Assembly: GCA_021847735.1 (NCBI GenBank)
Contig: JAJZQD010000007.1
Coordinates: 1-53,534, forward strand
Direction: 5' to 3'
DNA length: 53,534 bases
Source: Bacillota bacterium
GTDB taxonomy: Bacteria; Bacillota; Thermincolia; Thermincolales; UBA2595
In this document: piece after piece, positions 41,017 through 49,606 of the stretch
How positions within the stretch are numbered: the first letter of the stretch is position 1
Layout: each line of letters opens with the position of its first letter
Notes under the pieces: model-generated
Told to the model about the DNA's origin: nothing
What the model saw: only the letters and a program-made list of their open reading frames with translations
The model's database searches: none
Program-made: the position numbers and the translations under genes

Positions 41017-41558
41017 TTGTGCCCCGCCTTTAGGAGGTGACGCGCTCGCCTAAAGTAGTCAAGACCAGACCAGATTGTAAAAAACACCGCCACACCCATT
41101 GCAAATTTTCCAACCGGTATATTCAGTAAATCAAAGGGAAAATCGTGAATAAACAAAAAAACAATGGCTATAATCTGTGATACTGTTTTAACCTTACCAA
41201 GTTTACTGGCCGAAATCACCATGCCGTCGGCGGCCGCTATTGCCCTTAAACCGGTTACGGCAAACTCCCGGCCAATAATTATGAACGCCACCCAGGCCGA
41301 TATTTCACGAAGTTCCACGAGCGAGATCAGGGCGGCTGAAACCAGCAGTTTATCAGCGAGGGGGTCCATGAATTTACCGAGCCTGGTAACCTCTTTGCGT
41401 TTTCTGGCGAGGTACCCGTCAAGGCCGTCAGTGCTAGCCGCCAGAATAAACACGGCAGCCGCCAAATACTCGCCGTGATTAATCTTTATAGATAAAATCA
41501 GAAGAAGCACAGGTACTAATACTATCCTTACCAGTGTTATTCTATTGGCCAGATTCAT
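41013..41558 (-). CDS. pgsA: CDP-diacylglycerol-glycerol-3-phosphate 3-phosphatidyltransferase
   Basis: 181 residues with about five membrane helices. It starts MNLANRITLVRIVLVPVLLL and carries the CDP-alcohol phosphotransferase motif D-G-x2-D-G-x2-A-R-x8-G-x3-D-x3-D (DGLDGYLARKRKE...GKFMDPLADK, about 44-70). It makes phosphatidylglycerophosphate in the membrane. It overlaps rimO by 17 bp and pgpA by 4 bp, one operon. Confidence 0.95.
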   Translation of the reverse strand: MNLANRITLVRIVLVPVLLLILSIKINHGEYLAAAVFILAASTDGLDGYLARKRKEVTRLGKFMDPLADKLLVSAALISLVELREISAWVAFIIIGREFAVTGLRAIAAADGMVISASKLGKVKTVSQIIAIVFLFIHDFPFDLLNIPVGKFAMGVAVFFTIWSGLDYFRRARHLLKAGHK

Positions 41559-42888
41559 TTATGACCTCTCCAATCAAGTCATACTCGTATGCGTGGGTCA
41601 CTTTGACCGACACAATACTTCCCGTAACAAGCCCTTTTCCGGTTACGTAGATATTGCCGTCAACCTCCGGCGCATCGGCTTTGGTACGCCCAACATATAC
41701 TTCTTGTTCGTTTTCGTCTTTTCCTTCAATTAAGGCCGAAATATTTCGACCAATTTTGTTTTTGTTCTTCTGCAGGGATATTTCCTGTTGAATCTTTATC
41801 AGGATGTCCTTTCTTTCCTCTTTGACGTCTTCGGCAACCTGTCCGGGCAAATCAATGGCAGAAGTCCCTTCCTCCGGCGAATACGTAAAAACACCTATCC
41901 TGTCAAACTTTACTGTCCTTACAAAGTCCACCAGGGTCTGAAAATGCCGTTCCGTCTCCCCGGGGAACCCGACAATGAATGAAGTCCTCAGGGTCAGACC
42001 GGGGATGTTTTTTCTCAGTTTTTCGATCAGTCTGAGAATTTCCTCCCTGGTTCCCCGCCTGTTCATGGCCCGCAAAATATCGTCATCCGCATGCTGCAGC
42101 GGGATATCAAGATAATTGCATACTTTGTCATGCCTGGAAATAACCTCAATTAAGTGGTCTGTAAAGTGGGTAGGGTAAGCATACAAGACTCTTATCCAGG
42201 ATAGCCCTTCAACCTCTGCCAACCGTTCCAGCAATTCACCGAGCTTGTATTCTCCGTAAAGGTCCAAACCGTACCTGGTAGTGTCCTGGGCAATCAGGCT
42301 AACCTCCCTGACACCCAGCCCGGCGAGGTGTGAGGCCTCGGCAATAACCGAGTCCAGCGGCCTGCTGCGGTACCCCCCCCTTATTCCGGGAATGGCACAA
42401 TATGTACACCTGTTGTCACACCCGTCCGCCACTTTAATGTAAGCCGAATATGCGGGGGTTGACAGCACCCGGGGCATCTCATGATTATAAATAAACGAAG
42501 TGGCTGCCACATGGACCGGTCTTTTACCTTCAAGGGTCTCCGCAACAACTTCTGAGATACGGGGTATTTCCCCGATTCCGATTAAACCGTCGATTTCGGG
42601 AATCTCGGCCAAGAGCTCATCTTTGTACCGCTGGGCCAGGCACCCTGTGACCACAAGGGCCCGGCACCGGCCTAACTCTTTATCCCGGGCCGCTTCCATG
42701 ATGGCCCCTATTGATTCTTCCCTGGCGGCATTGATAAAACCACAGGTGTTAACCAACAGAACGTCAGCTTCTTCTTCACCGGCAGTGATAATATATCCTG
42801 ATTCCCTGAGCATGCCAGCCATTACTTCGGAATCCACCAGGTTTTTTGCACAGCCCAGGTTGGTAATTCTAATTTTAAGCACCGGCAA
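41542..42888 (-). CDS. rimO: Ribosomal protein S12 methylthiotransferase RimO
   Basis: 448 residues. Methylthiotransferase N-terminal domain with cysteines in NLGCAKN (about residue 13), VLLVNTCGFIN (about 50) and VTGCLAQR (about 82) binding one [4Fe-4S]. The radical SAM motif C-x3-C-x2-C is GCDNRCTYC (about 156). A C-terminal TRAM domain follows. It thiomethylates Asp of ribosomal protein S12. The TTG at 42888 follows GGTGGAGGCTAG; a GTG two codons on is possible. It leads the rimO-pgsA-pgpA operon. Confidence 0.95.
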   Translation of the reverse strand: MPVLKIRITNLGCAKNLVDSEVMAGMLRESGYIITAGEEEADVLLVNTCGFINAAREESIGAIMEAARDKELGRCRALVVTGCLAQRYKDELLAEIPEIDGLIGIGEIPRISEVVAETLEGKRPVHVAATSFIYNHEMPRVLSTPAYSAYIKVADGCDNRCTYCAIPGIRGGYRSRPLDSVIAEASHLAGLGVREVSLIAQDTTRYGLDLYGEYKLGELLERLAEVEGLSWIRVLYAYPTHFTDHLIEVISRHDKVCNYLDIPLQHADDDILRAMNRRGTREEILRLIEKLRKNIPGLTLRTSFIVGFPGETERHFQTLVDFVRTVKFDRIGVFTYSPEEGTSAIDLPGQVAEDVKEERKDILIKIQQEISLQKNKNKIGRNISALIEGKDENEQEVYVGRTKADAPEVDGNIYVTGKGLVTGSIVSVKVTHAYEYDLIGEVINESGQ

Positions 42889-42927
42889 CTAGCCTCCACC
42901 TTAAAAAAATATAAAAACACTGGCAAA

Positions 42928-42991
42928 TGACAACCAGTCGCAGTTGTCATTGACAACTGTCCACTGTCAACTGGCCACTGTTCTCTGTCAA
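42928..42991. repeat. Inverted repeat and short CTGTC-type repeats upstream of rimO
   Basis: TGACAACCAGTCGCAGTTGTCA can fold back on itself (7-bp arms). It is followed by a run of CAACTGTCCACTGTCAACTG / GGCCACTGTTCTCTGTCA repeats. A related TGTCCACTGTCA also appears within the mnmH coding region (about 47130). Confidence 0.4.
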
Positions 42992-43048
42992 AATATACTA
43001 TACACAATTATAGTATAGGGTATCCGTTAATAAGTGTCAAAAGGGAAT

Positions 43049-44845
43049 TTAGCGGACCAAACAGCCCGGCCCTTTTCCAATCAAATCCGTTCTACCCGCT
43101 TTGCAAAGGGCCTCTCTCACCAATTGCCGGTTTTTTGGATTCCTGTAGTGCACCAGGGCCCTCTGCATTTGCCTTTCCTTTCCCGACCTCGGCACATAAA
43201 CCCGCTGCCCCGTTAAGGGGTCAATACCTGTATAGTAAATACATGTCGACAGGCTGCCAGGTGTGGGTGTGAAGTCCTGTATCTGCTCTGGGTTGTACCC
43301 CATGTCCCTGACGTATTCGGCGAGTTCGACAGCATCTTTTAAAGTGCAGCCGGGGTGGGCTACAATAAAATACGGTACAAGGAACTGGTTTTTACCAAGT
43401 TCACTGTTAACCTTGCAGTACCGGTCGTAAAACTTCCTGTATATGTCATGCCCAGGCTTGCGCATCAGCTTTAGGACTTCCCTGGAAACATGTTCCGGAG
43501 CAACTTTAAGCTGGCCGCTTACATGGTATTGACATATTTCCTTTAATACCTCCGGGTCTTTCTCATATAAAAGGTAGTCATACCTGAGTCCTGACCGCAG
43601 GAATACGTGCCTGACCCCGGGCAGTTTCCTTAGTTTTCGCAACAGGTCCATCAAATCGGAATGGTCAACCTGTATGTTGCTGCATTTGCCGGGAAAAAGG
43701 CATTGTTTGTCCCGGCAGGCGCCGGCCTGGAGTTGTTTTTCACATGCCGGCCGGCGGAAATTGGCCGTCGGGCCGCCCACATCGTGGATTATACCCTTAA
43801 AGCCGGGCAGGGTTGTAAGCAGCTTCGCTTCCCTGATGATTGATTCGTGGCTTCTGGCCTGGATGATACAGCCCTGGTGAAAAGTAAGGGCGCAAAAGGC
43901 ACACCCGCCAAAGCAGCCCCGCTGGGCAGTTATGCTGAACTCCACTTCTTTTAAGGCCGGGACTCCGCCGGCTTTTTGATACACGGGATGGTAGGACCTT
44001 TTAAAAGGGAGTTCATATACCCTGTCCAACTCTTTGGTTGAAAGGGGCTTGGCCGGAGCATTTTGGACGACAAACTGTTTACCGTGAGGCTGAACAAGGG
44101 TCTTTCCGTGAAAAGGATCCTGCTCATAATAGGCAAGTTTAAAGGCTTCGGCGTACTTTTCCCGGCTGCTCCTTACCTCTTCGAAGAAAGGAAGCATTAC
44201 TGCTTGGCCTTCCGGTTTCACCGAAGTTGCATAAACCGTACCGGGAATGTCGGTAATGGCTGAGATGTCTTCCCCTTTGGCCAGCCGGTGGGCAATTTCC
44301 CCAATTTGTTTTTCTGCCATCCCAAAAACGAGCAAATCGGCCTTTGAGTCAAGCAGAACCGAACGCCGCACCTTATCATCCCAGTAATCGTAGTGGGCCA
44401 GCCTACGTAAACTGGCCTCAATTCCCCCGATAACCAGGGGAGTTCCCGGCCACGCTTCCCGGACCCGGTTACAGTAGACTATTGCAGCCCTGTCTGGCCT
44501 TTTACCAGCTTTCCCACCCGGTGAGTACAGGTCTTCCCGCCGGGGCCTCTTGTTCCCGGTGTAATTGTTGACCATCGAGTCCAGGTTACCCGCAGTTACC
44601 AGGCACCCATACCTTGGCCTGCCCAGGGCAATAAAGTCTTCCGTATTACGCCAGTCGGGCTGAGATATTATGCCTACCCGATAGCCCAGGCTTTCCAGTA
44701 AACGGCCGATGACAGCACTGCCAAAACTGGGGTGGTCGACATAAGCATCCCCAGTCACCAAGAGAAAATCAACATAGTACCACCCGCGTTTTTCCATATC
44801 ATTTTTTGACATTGGTAGGTAATCATTAAAGTCCAATTTATTCAC
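43049..44845 (-). CDS. YgiQ-family radical SAM protein
   Basis: 598 residues, the size of the YgiQ/UPF0313 family. N-terminal YgiQ region (DFLLVTGDAYVDHPSFGSAVIGRLLE, about 27-52) and ASLRRLAHYDYWDDKVRRSVL (about 165-185). The radical SAM C-x3-C-x2-C is RGCFGGCAFC (about 312), then QARSHESIIREAKLL and a C-terminal DUF3362-like part with QIQDFTPTPGSLSTCIYYTGIDP. The reaction is unknown. Reads away from rimO; separated by 160 bp. Confidence 0.88.
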   Translation of the reverse strand: MNKLDFNDYLPMSKNDMEKRGWYYVDFLLVTGDAYVDHPSFGSAVIGRLLESLGYRVGIISQPDWRNTEDFIALGRPRYGCLVTAGNLDSMVNNYTGNKRPRREDLYSPGGKAGKRPDRAAIVYCNRVREAWPGTPLVIGGIEASLRRLAHYDYWDDKVRRSVLLDSKADLLVFGMAEKQIGEIAHRLAKGEDISAITDIPGTVYATSVKPEGQAVMLPFFEEVRSSREKYAEAFKLAYYEQDPFHGKTLVQPHGKQFVVQNAPAKPLSTKELDRVYELPFKRSYHPVYQKAGGVPALKEVEFSITAQRGCFGGCAFCALTFHQGCIIQARSHESIIREAKLLTTLPGFKGIIHDVGGPTANFRRPACEKQLQAGACRDKQCLFPGKCSNIQVDHSDLMDLLRKLRKLPGVRHVFLRSGLRYDYLLYEKDPEVLKEICQYHVSGQLKVAPEHVSREVLKLMRKPGHDIYRKFYDRYCKVNSELGKNQFLVPYFIVAHPGCTLKDAVELAEYVRDMGYNPEQIQDFTPTPGSLSTCIYYTGIDPLTGQRVYVPRSGKERQMQRALVHYRNPKNRQLVREALCKAGRTDLIGKGPGCLVR

Positions 44846-44939
44846 CTGTTATATGATTTACTAACAATTATATCATTATTACGGCACTTTGGCCTGTTTT
44901 AGCTAAAATCCTGTCAATTAGGTTAATGACCTAAATACG

Positions 44940-44975
44940 AAAGGGGTCCGGCTATTTCGCCAAACCCCTTTTATT
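44940..44975 (-). terminator. Terminator after yajQ
   Basis: AAAGGGGT and ACCCCTTT(T) arms close a loop with GGC/GCC pairing (44940-44972); it lies 4 bp past the yajQ stop. Confidence 0.65.
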
Positions 44976-44978
44976 CCT

Positions 44979-45479
44979 TTAGGTGGAGCGGTAATTGGTA
45001 AACTGGAGAGGTACATCATATTCCTTTTCTTTTAAAAGCTTGATTGCTTCCTGCAGGTCGTCCCTGTTTTTGCCGGAAATCCTGACTTTGTCCCCCTGAA
45101 TGGAGGGCTGAACCTTGATTTTTGAGTTCTTGATATCCTTTATAATTTCCTTGCCAACATCCTTGTTTATTCCCTGCTGTATAGTTACCGACTGGCGGAC
45201 CGTGTCTCCTGCTGCGGCTTCTACTTTTCCGTACTTAAAGGCTTTAAGGTCAACTTCCCTTTTAATCATCTTACTTTCCAGAATTTCCACAACATTGCGC
45301 AGCTTGAAGTCGTCATCAGAAACGAGGGTAATAACTTCACCGTCATACTTAATTTCGCTCTTGCTTCCCTTGAAATCAAAACGGGTTTGGATTTCACGTC
45401 TGGCCTGATTTAATGCGTTGTCTATCTCCTGCATATTGACTTCTGATACAACATCAAAGGAATTCTCTTTTGTAGCCAT
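44979..45479 (-). CDS. YajQ-family nucleotide-binding protein
   Basis: 166 residues from the ATG at 45479 (GAAGGTATCCAAG); the frame to 45503 lacks a site. Starts MATKENSFDVVSEVNMQEID and continues NALNQARREIQTRFDFKGSK, the YajQ signature, with KVRISGKNRDDLQEAI...PLQFTNYR at the end. Two ferredoxin-like subdomains. Members bind nucleotides or c-di-GMP in some bacteria; role here unknown. Together with two c-di-GMP turnover genes in the window, a c-di-GMP effector role is possible but unproven. Confidence 0.92.
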   Translation of the reverse strand: MATKENSFDVVSEVNMQEIDNALNQARREIQTRFDFKGSKSEIKYDGEVITLVSDDDFKLRNVVEILESKMIKREVDLKAFKYGKVEAAAGDTVRQSVTIQQGINKDVGKEIIKDIKNSKIKVQPSIQGDKVRISGKNRDDLQEAIKLLKEKEYDVPLQFTNYRST

Positions 45480-45506
45480 CTTGGATACCTTCTTCCGAAA
45501 CAAATT

Positions 45507-46463
45507 TTAGTTAGTGTTTGCACCGGTGCCTGTCGTAGAAGGGTTACCGGAAGAAAACTCTCTGGTCACCGGCTGACCGACAGGGCCCAGGGCCCCCAGG
45601 TTTTGTCCGTTAAGCGTGGCCTCAACTGCACCGGCATTCCCCAGTCTGAGTTTCACTGTTTTAGCACCGGAAAACGTTTTTGATTCACCGGGGTTAATGT
45701 TACCGGTAAACTTCACTACACCGTCTACCGTCACTCTAATCCAACAAACCTGGTCTTTGTCGTTTAGGGTGATATTAACCCCGCCGGCAATTTGCCCGGT
45801 TTGACCGCCGCTACCTGTACTGCCGGCACTGCCGGGAGTACCCTCGTTATTCGCCGTCCCTTGACCGGGGTCGGAGGAATTCCCGTTTACGCCATTTGAT
45901 GGTTGTGACGATTGTGGATTAGCTCCGGGATTGGCCGTCGGATTGGCTTCGGGGTTCGCTGCTGGGTTAATGGCCGGATTAACCTCTGGGTTGACTGTCA
46001 GGTTGCTATCCGGTTTTTTGTCGTCAACTTGCTGGGTTGGCGGGTTCCCGAGGTCATTAACCGCATTTTTGGGAGAATGTTTATATACAAAATTGTAGAC
46101 TACAAGAATTAAAATAGCCAGCACGGCAATTAATACCGTGGCCAGGTATGCCCTTCTGTCTGACCGGCCGTTTGAACGCCTTTTATTAATACTTGCCTCA
46201 ATGTCGACCTTTTTATACTCGTCTTTTACCGGCATGCTTAGCAGTTTGTATTCGATCATTATTTCTTCCTGGTCGAGTCCCAAATAGTTGGCGTAATTGC
46301 GCAAAAACCCTCTGGCATATACGCGCCCCGGAATGACATCATAATCCCCTTCTTCCAGGGCCTCCAGATATCGTTTTCTGATTTTTGTGTCTTCCTCAGC
46401 CTGATGAAGGGTAATTCCTTTGGCTTCACGGGTATTCCTAAGTGATTCTCCGATGCCTCCCAT
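45507..46463 (-). CDS. RodZ-like helix-turn-helix membrane protein
   Basis: 318 residues. Cytoplasmic HTH_25 domain (about 1-75, GIGESLRNTREAKGITLHQA, YARGFLRNYANYLGL), basic linker, one membrane helix (about 107-128), then a linker with tandem N-P-x-x tetrapeptides (about 155-185) and a Gly/Ser stretch, then a DUF4115-type beta domain (about 225-300, CWIRVTVDG...NPGESKTF). RodZ links MreB to the wall machinery. The Asn-Pro repeat spacer is unusually regular. Confidence 0.85.
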   Translation of the reverse strand: MGGIGESLRNTREAKGITLHQAEEDTKIRKRYLEALEEGDYDVIPGRVYARGFLRNYANYLGLDQEEIMIEYKLLSMPVKDEYKKVDIEASINKRRSNGRSDRRAYLATVLIAVLAILILVVYNFVYKHSPKNAVNDLGNPPTQQVDDKKPDSNLTVNPEVNPAINPAANPEANPTANPGANPQSSQPSNGVNGNSSDPGQGTANNEGTPGSAGSTGSGGQTGQIAGGVNITLNDKDQVCWIRVTVDGVVKFTGNINPGESKTFSGAKTVKLRLGNAGAVEATLNGQNLGALGPVGQPVTREFSSGNPSTTGTGANTN

Positions 46464-46488
46464 TTCCGCACCTCCGCTAATACTATAC

Positions 46489-47538
46489 TTATTTACTACG
46501 AGAAAGCAGGCAACCTTCCAAAAAATCCTTAATTGTTTCCGCGGCTTTCCCTACGTCGGTTGTATCAACATTCAGGTCGTAACCCGCTGCCGGGTGGGAA
46601 GGGTACTTGTACAGCGGGTCATAGTAGTTAATAAGCAAATACCGGACTACCTCATCCAACTGGCCGCACTCAATAAACTGGCACAGTTCGGTGACCTTTT
46701 TCTTGCCAACCCGCTGGGCAAGTGACATTACCGCGGCTTTTAGACCTTCCGTGTTTTCTTTACAATCACCACCGTAAATGCGCTTGATTCTTTCTATCCT
46801 GGTTTCAATAGAACAATAGGCCAATATCCGTATCCCGGCCCGCATCGCCTCAGCAAGAACTGCGGGGAGGAAAATCCTGCCTATTCTCTTGCTTTCACAT
46901 TCAACAATAATATATCTCGCAGGTTCCCAAAATGCCAGATCCCTAACGAGCAAGGCCTCAAACATTTTCTGGCTTGGCTGTGGTGCCAGGCCTATTTGTC
47001 CGAAAACCGAACCCCTGTTATTGGCCAGCCCCTCCAAATCCACGGCCGGGGCCGATATCTGCCTGAGCTCATGTAAAACCTCGGTCTTGCCTACCCCGGT
47101 TAACCCGTGAATAACTGCCACCTTATGTGACAGTGGACAGTTAAGGTATTCATTGACATACCTGCGGTAAGCCTTGTACCCGCCAACCAGCCTGTAAACC
47201 GGTATCCCCGCAGCCTCCAGAACGGAGGCGACGGACTTGCTGCGCATCCCGCCGCGCCAGCAGAAAACCACCACCGGGCCGCCGCGCGCCAACTCCTGAT
47301 ACTCCTTCACCATCTCGGGCACACGCGGTGAGACTATGTTAACTCCCAGGAACATGGCGTCTTCTACTCCCATTTGTTTGTAAGTTGTGCCAACCGCGGC
47401 TCTTTCGTTGTCCCGCAGTATTGGCATACTTAGCGCACCTGGGATGGTTGCCTCCGCATGTTCACTTTCAGACCTTACATCTATCAGCTTGGCCCCTGGT
47501 AAGGCCAGAGCCTCCTGAACTGATATTTCTTTAGACAT
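46489..47538 (-). CDS. mnmH: tRNA 2-selenouridine synthase
   Basis: 349 residues. N-terminal rhodanese domain with catalytic C93 in VVFCWRGGMRS, followed by a P-loop ATPase domain with HGLTGVGKTEVL (about 144-155). The LIDVRSESEH, VGTTYKQMG and ANNRGSVFGQIG motifs are those of MnmH/SelU, which replaces sulfur by selenium at the wobble uridine of tRNAs using selenophosphate. Length matches the family. It implies that selD is encoded elsewhere. The ATG at 47538 is preceded by GGAAAGGTGGTTAC. Confidence 0.94.
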   Translation of the reverse strand: MSKEISVQEALALPGAKLIDVRSESEHAEATIPGALSMPILRDNERAAVGTTYKQMGVEDAMFLGVNIVSPRVPEMVKEYQELARGGPVVVFCWRGGMRSKSVASVLEAAGIPVYRLVGGYKAYRRYVNEYLNCPLSHKVAVIHGLTGVGKTEVLHELRQISAPAVDLEGLANNRGSVFGQIGLAPQPSQKMFEALLVRDLAFWEPARYIIVECESKRIGRIFLPAVLAEAMRAGIRILAYCSIETRIERIKRIYGGDCKENTEGLKAAVMSLAQRVGKKKVTELCQFIECGQLDEVVRYLLINYYDPLYKYPSHPAAGYDLNVDTTDVGKAAETIKDFLEGCLLSRSK

Positions 47539-47575
47539 GTAACCACCTTTCCAGCTACTAATGTTTCTACATCAT

Positions 47576-48655
47576 TTACTGTTTTTCCTGCAGTTCTGCC
47601 AAATTCCGTGATTTTCCAACCCAATGGGTGGCCATACCGAGGCCCAGTCTAATAGCCTGGCGGTAATCGTACCCGTGCAGGATTCCTGATACAACACCCG
47701 CTGTCAGCACGTCGACAGACAGTTCATGAATCTTTCCTTCCACACCCTTAACACCCTTCACAGGCAGAATAGGAACTGACACCGTCTCCCGGGCACCCGT
47801 AAGGACAACTCCCTGATCGGGAAGGACCGTAACTACGGTTTCGGCCCCCAATGAGTTAAGTATTTTGCCTGTCTTAATCCCGTCGTCAAGGTCCCTGACT
47901 TGTGAGTTGGTTAGTCCTCCGGCCACGACCCCAGTCATAATCACCATAAATAACCCGTTCAGGTCATCTAGCCGGAGTTGACTGGTATTTTCATCGGAAA
48001 TCCTGACACATACCGGAACCTCCGCTTCCTTAGCGAGACCAAGCACATACCTGAAAACTCCGACCGGAATTCCGGTATCCATCACCAACATCCGGCAATT
48101 GCCGACCATTACTCCCATAGTCTGCAGGTTGTCACCGGTCAGTAACTCCAAAGCTCGTCTGTCTGAGATCTCTGTTATCTTGTTATTCCCCTCATCCACC
48201 AGGGTAACCCGCCTTGGGGTCGGGTATTCTTTCTGCACTAGCAGAAACTTGGTGTCAACATTGTTTTTCTTTAGCTTTGCCGCTATTATTTCCCCCCAGT
48301 CATCTCTTCCCATAACACTCATCAGCGATGTGGGGATACCCTGCCCGGCCAGGTGCCTGGCCAGCAAATATGCCGCTCCGCCCGGAGCTATATCTATTTT
48401 GGCTGAACCATCGTCCCCGTCCCCCGTTAACGCCCTAACCTCAACGTAGACGGGACCAAGAACAAGGACGCCCGTCTTGTCATTAAAAACGTACCCCCTG
48501 CCCAGTATAAAGCCCTTTTTGATAAGGTTTGAGATATGCACGGCCGTAGCAGACCTGGTAATCCCAACAAGTTCGGCCAGGTCTTCCTGGGAAATCATCG
48601 GGTCATTCTGCAGTATTTTCAGGATTTCCTTTTCACGTTCGGTTATTTTGACCAT
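47576..48655 (-). CDS. Winged-helix regulator with degenerate PfkB sugar-kinase domain
   Basis: 359 residues. N-terminal winged helix (about 1-55, TEREKEILKILQNDPMISQEDLAELVGITRSATAVHISNLIKKGFI) resembles Lrp/MarR-type domains fused to PfkB kinases of the PsuK group. The PfkB part (about 60-350) keeps APGGAAYLLARHLAGQG, but the GAGD anion-hole motif reads ELSVD before VLTAGVVSGIL: the Asp remains, while the glycines are gone. It may therefore sense a sugar or nucleoside without phosphorylating it. Directly precedes mnmH (37 bp) and may be co-transcribed. Confidence 0.82.
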   Translation of the reverse strand: MVKITEREKEILKILQNDPMISQEDLAELVGITRSATAVHISNLIKKGFILGRGYVFNDKTGVLVLGPVYVEVRALTGDGDDGSAKIDIAPGGAAYLLARHLAGQGIPTSLMSVMGRDDWGEIIAAKLKKNNVDTKFLLVQKEYPTPRRVTLVDEGNNKITEISDRRALELLTGDNLQTMGVMVGNCRMLVMDTGIPVGVFRYVLGLAKEAEVPVCVRISDENTSQLRLDDLNGLFMVIMTGVVAGGLTNSQVRDLDDGIKTGKILNSLGAETVVTVLPDQGVVLTGARETVSVPILPVKGVKGVEGKIHELSVDVLTAGVVSGILHGYDYRQAIRLGLGMATHWVGKSRNLAELQEKQ

Positions 48656-48779
48656 CGGCGGCCTCCGTAGTAAGCAATTGTTGGGCTCGGTTTATGGCTG
48701 TTAGCATTAGTATACCAAAGTAACAAATCACGGTCAAATGTATAAACCCCTGTAAATTTCTCCAATCTAATGGTGTGCC

Positions 48780-49303
48780 CCAAACTTACTACTGTGACGT
48801 CTTATCCGGGCGTGGATTACGGTAAAGTATCGTATTACGAGAACCTGAAAAATGCTCTAAGCCCGGCGAGCCGGTAAACCTCCGGCATTTTATCCCAATT
48901 CCAAGACTCCACCTTCTAGAAGGTGGAGTTTCCACTTTTCTGCTTCAGTGGGGGTAGAGTCCCCCACTGAAGTTTCGATGTTCAGCTTTAGCTGAACGAG
49001 TTCACTATAGCCCCCACTCTCTTTAAATCCTTTACTCTGCCGGCTTTACGCAGGTTGTGGTACAGGGCGCTCGAGTCCCTGACCCTGGCGAGGGAGATAT
49101 ACTTTATCGGGTATTCCCTGCCCGAGGCTGACATCCTCTCCTGCCAGCTGCTCGATTTCGGCAAAAGGATGTCCCGGGACAGACACGAGGTTTACCTGGT
49201 TAACGGGCCTCGCACGGTTCCGGAAAGATTCAGCCATATCTACGGTGACAGCCTGAAAAATGAGGGCTTGTATTTCGAAGAATGGGTAAAAAATATGGTC
49301 TGA
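48780..49303 (+). pseudogene. SIR2-like (FIGYSLPEAD) gene, broken by a mini-element
   Basis: The 3' part (about 49011-49303) encodes LFKSFTLPALRRLWYRALES, then LTLAREIYFIGYSLPEADIL and a C-terminus like that of SIR2-like proteins. Upstream of the element the same frame, open from about 48826, gives EKCSKPGEPVNLRHF. Joining the flanks after removing 48893-49004 yields RHFTIAPTLFKSF in one frame, as the family would predict. The 5' part (about 48780-48880) contains another frame reading SYPGVDYGKVSYYENL, suggesting a frameshift; the N-terminal two-thirds is missing. The gene is dead. Confidence 0.6.
48893..49004 (+). mobile_element. Three-hairpin mini-element, copy 3 (inside the SIR2-like gene)
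   Basis: 112 bp, the best-preserved copy: first hairpin CTCCACCTTCT/AGAAGGTGGAG is perfect, second CTTCAGTGGGGG/CCCCCACTGAAG, third GTTCAGCT/AGCTGAAC. Left flank TTTTA, right flank C, no target duplication. Confidence 0.75.
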
Positions 49304-49344
49304 CAAAAAGGCAGTCTCCTTCATTTTAGACACGCTGCTAGCAA

Positions 49345-49512
49345 GGAAATGGCAGGCATATTTCTGCGAGCGAGCAACAACTCAGCCGGCGGACGTCAGC
49401 CTCGCTCTTCGAAACACACCTGCCATTTCCTTAATCTTTGTGTCAAAACTTAAGTAAGACTGCCTCTTATGAGACCATATGAGAAAAGGACAGGCATATT
49501 CCTGCCCTTTCC
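49345..49512. repeat. Palindromic repeat R9, tail module T3 and short copy R10
   Basis: R9 (49345-49430): GGAAATGGCAGGC...ACACCTGCCATTTCC with GCGAGCAACAACTCAGCC and GGCGGACGTCAGCC in between; the middle segment of R2 is deleted. Tail T3 (about 49447-49488): AACTTAAGTAAGACTGCCTC, then ATGAGACCATATGAGAAAA. R10 (49488-49512) is a short box GGACAGGCATATTCCTGCCC. Confidence 0.75.
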
Positions 49513-49606
49513 GTAATTATAACCCAAAATTTGTATATAGGTAATGTTTTTATATTAATTTAATATATTTTTCTGAGGGCATCAACAATATCGGGGGAGA
49601 TTCAAA

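Noticed and set aside
2843-49004. The three-hairpin copies as ends of a composite transposon
   Set aside because: The DNA between them is ordinary housekeeping sequence and copy 2 is inverted relative to copies 1 and 3.
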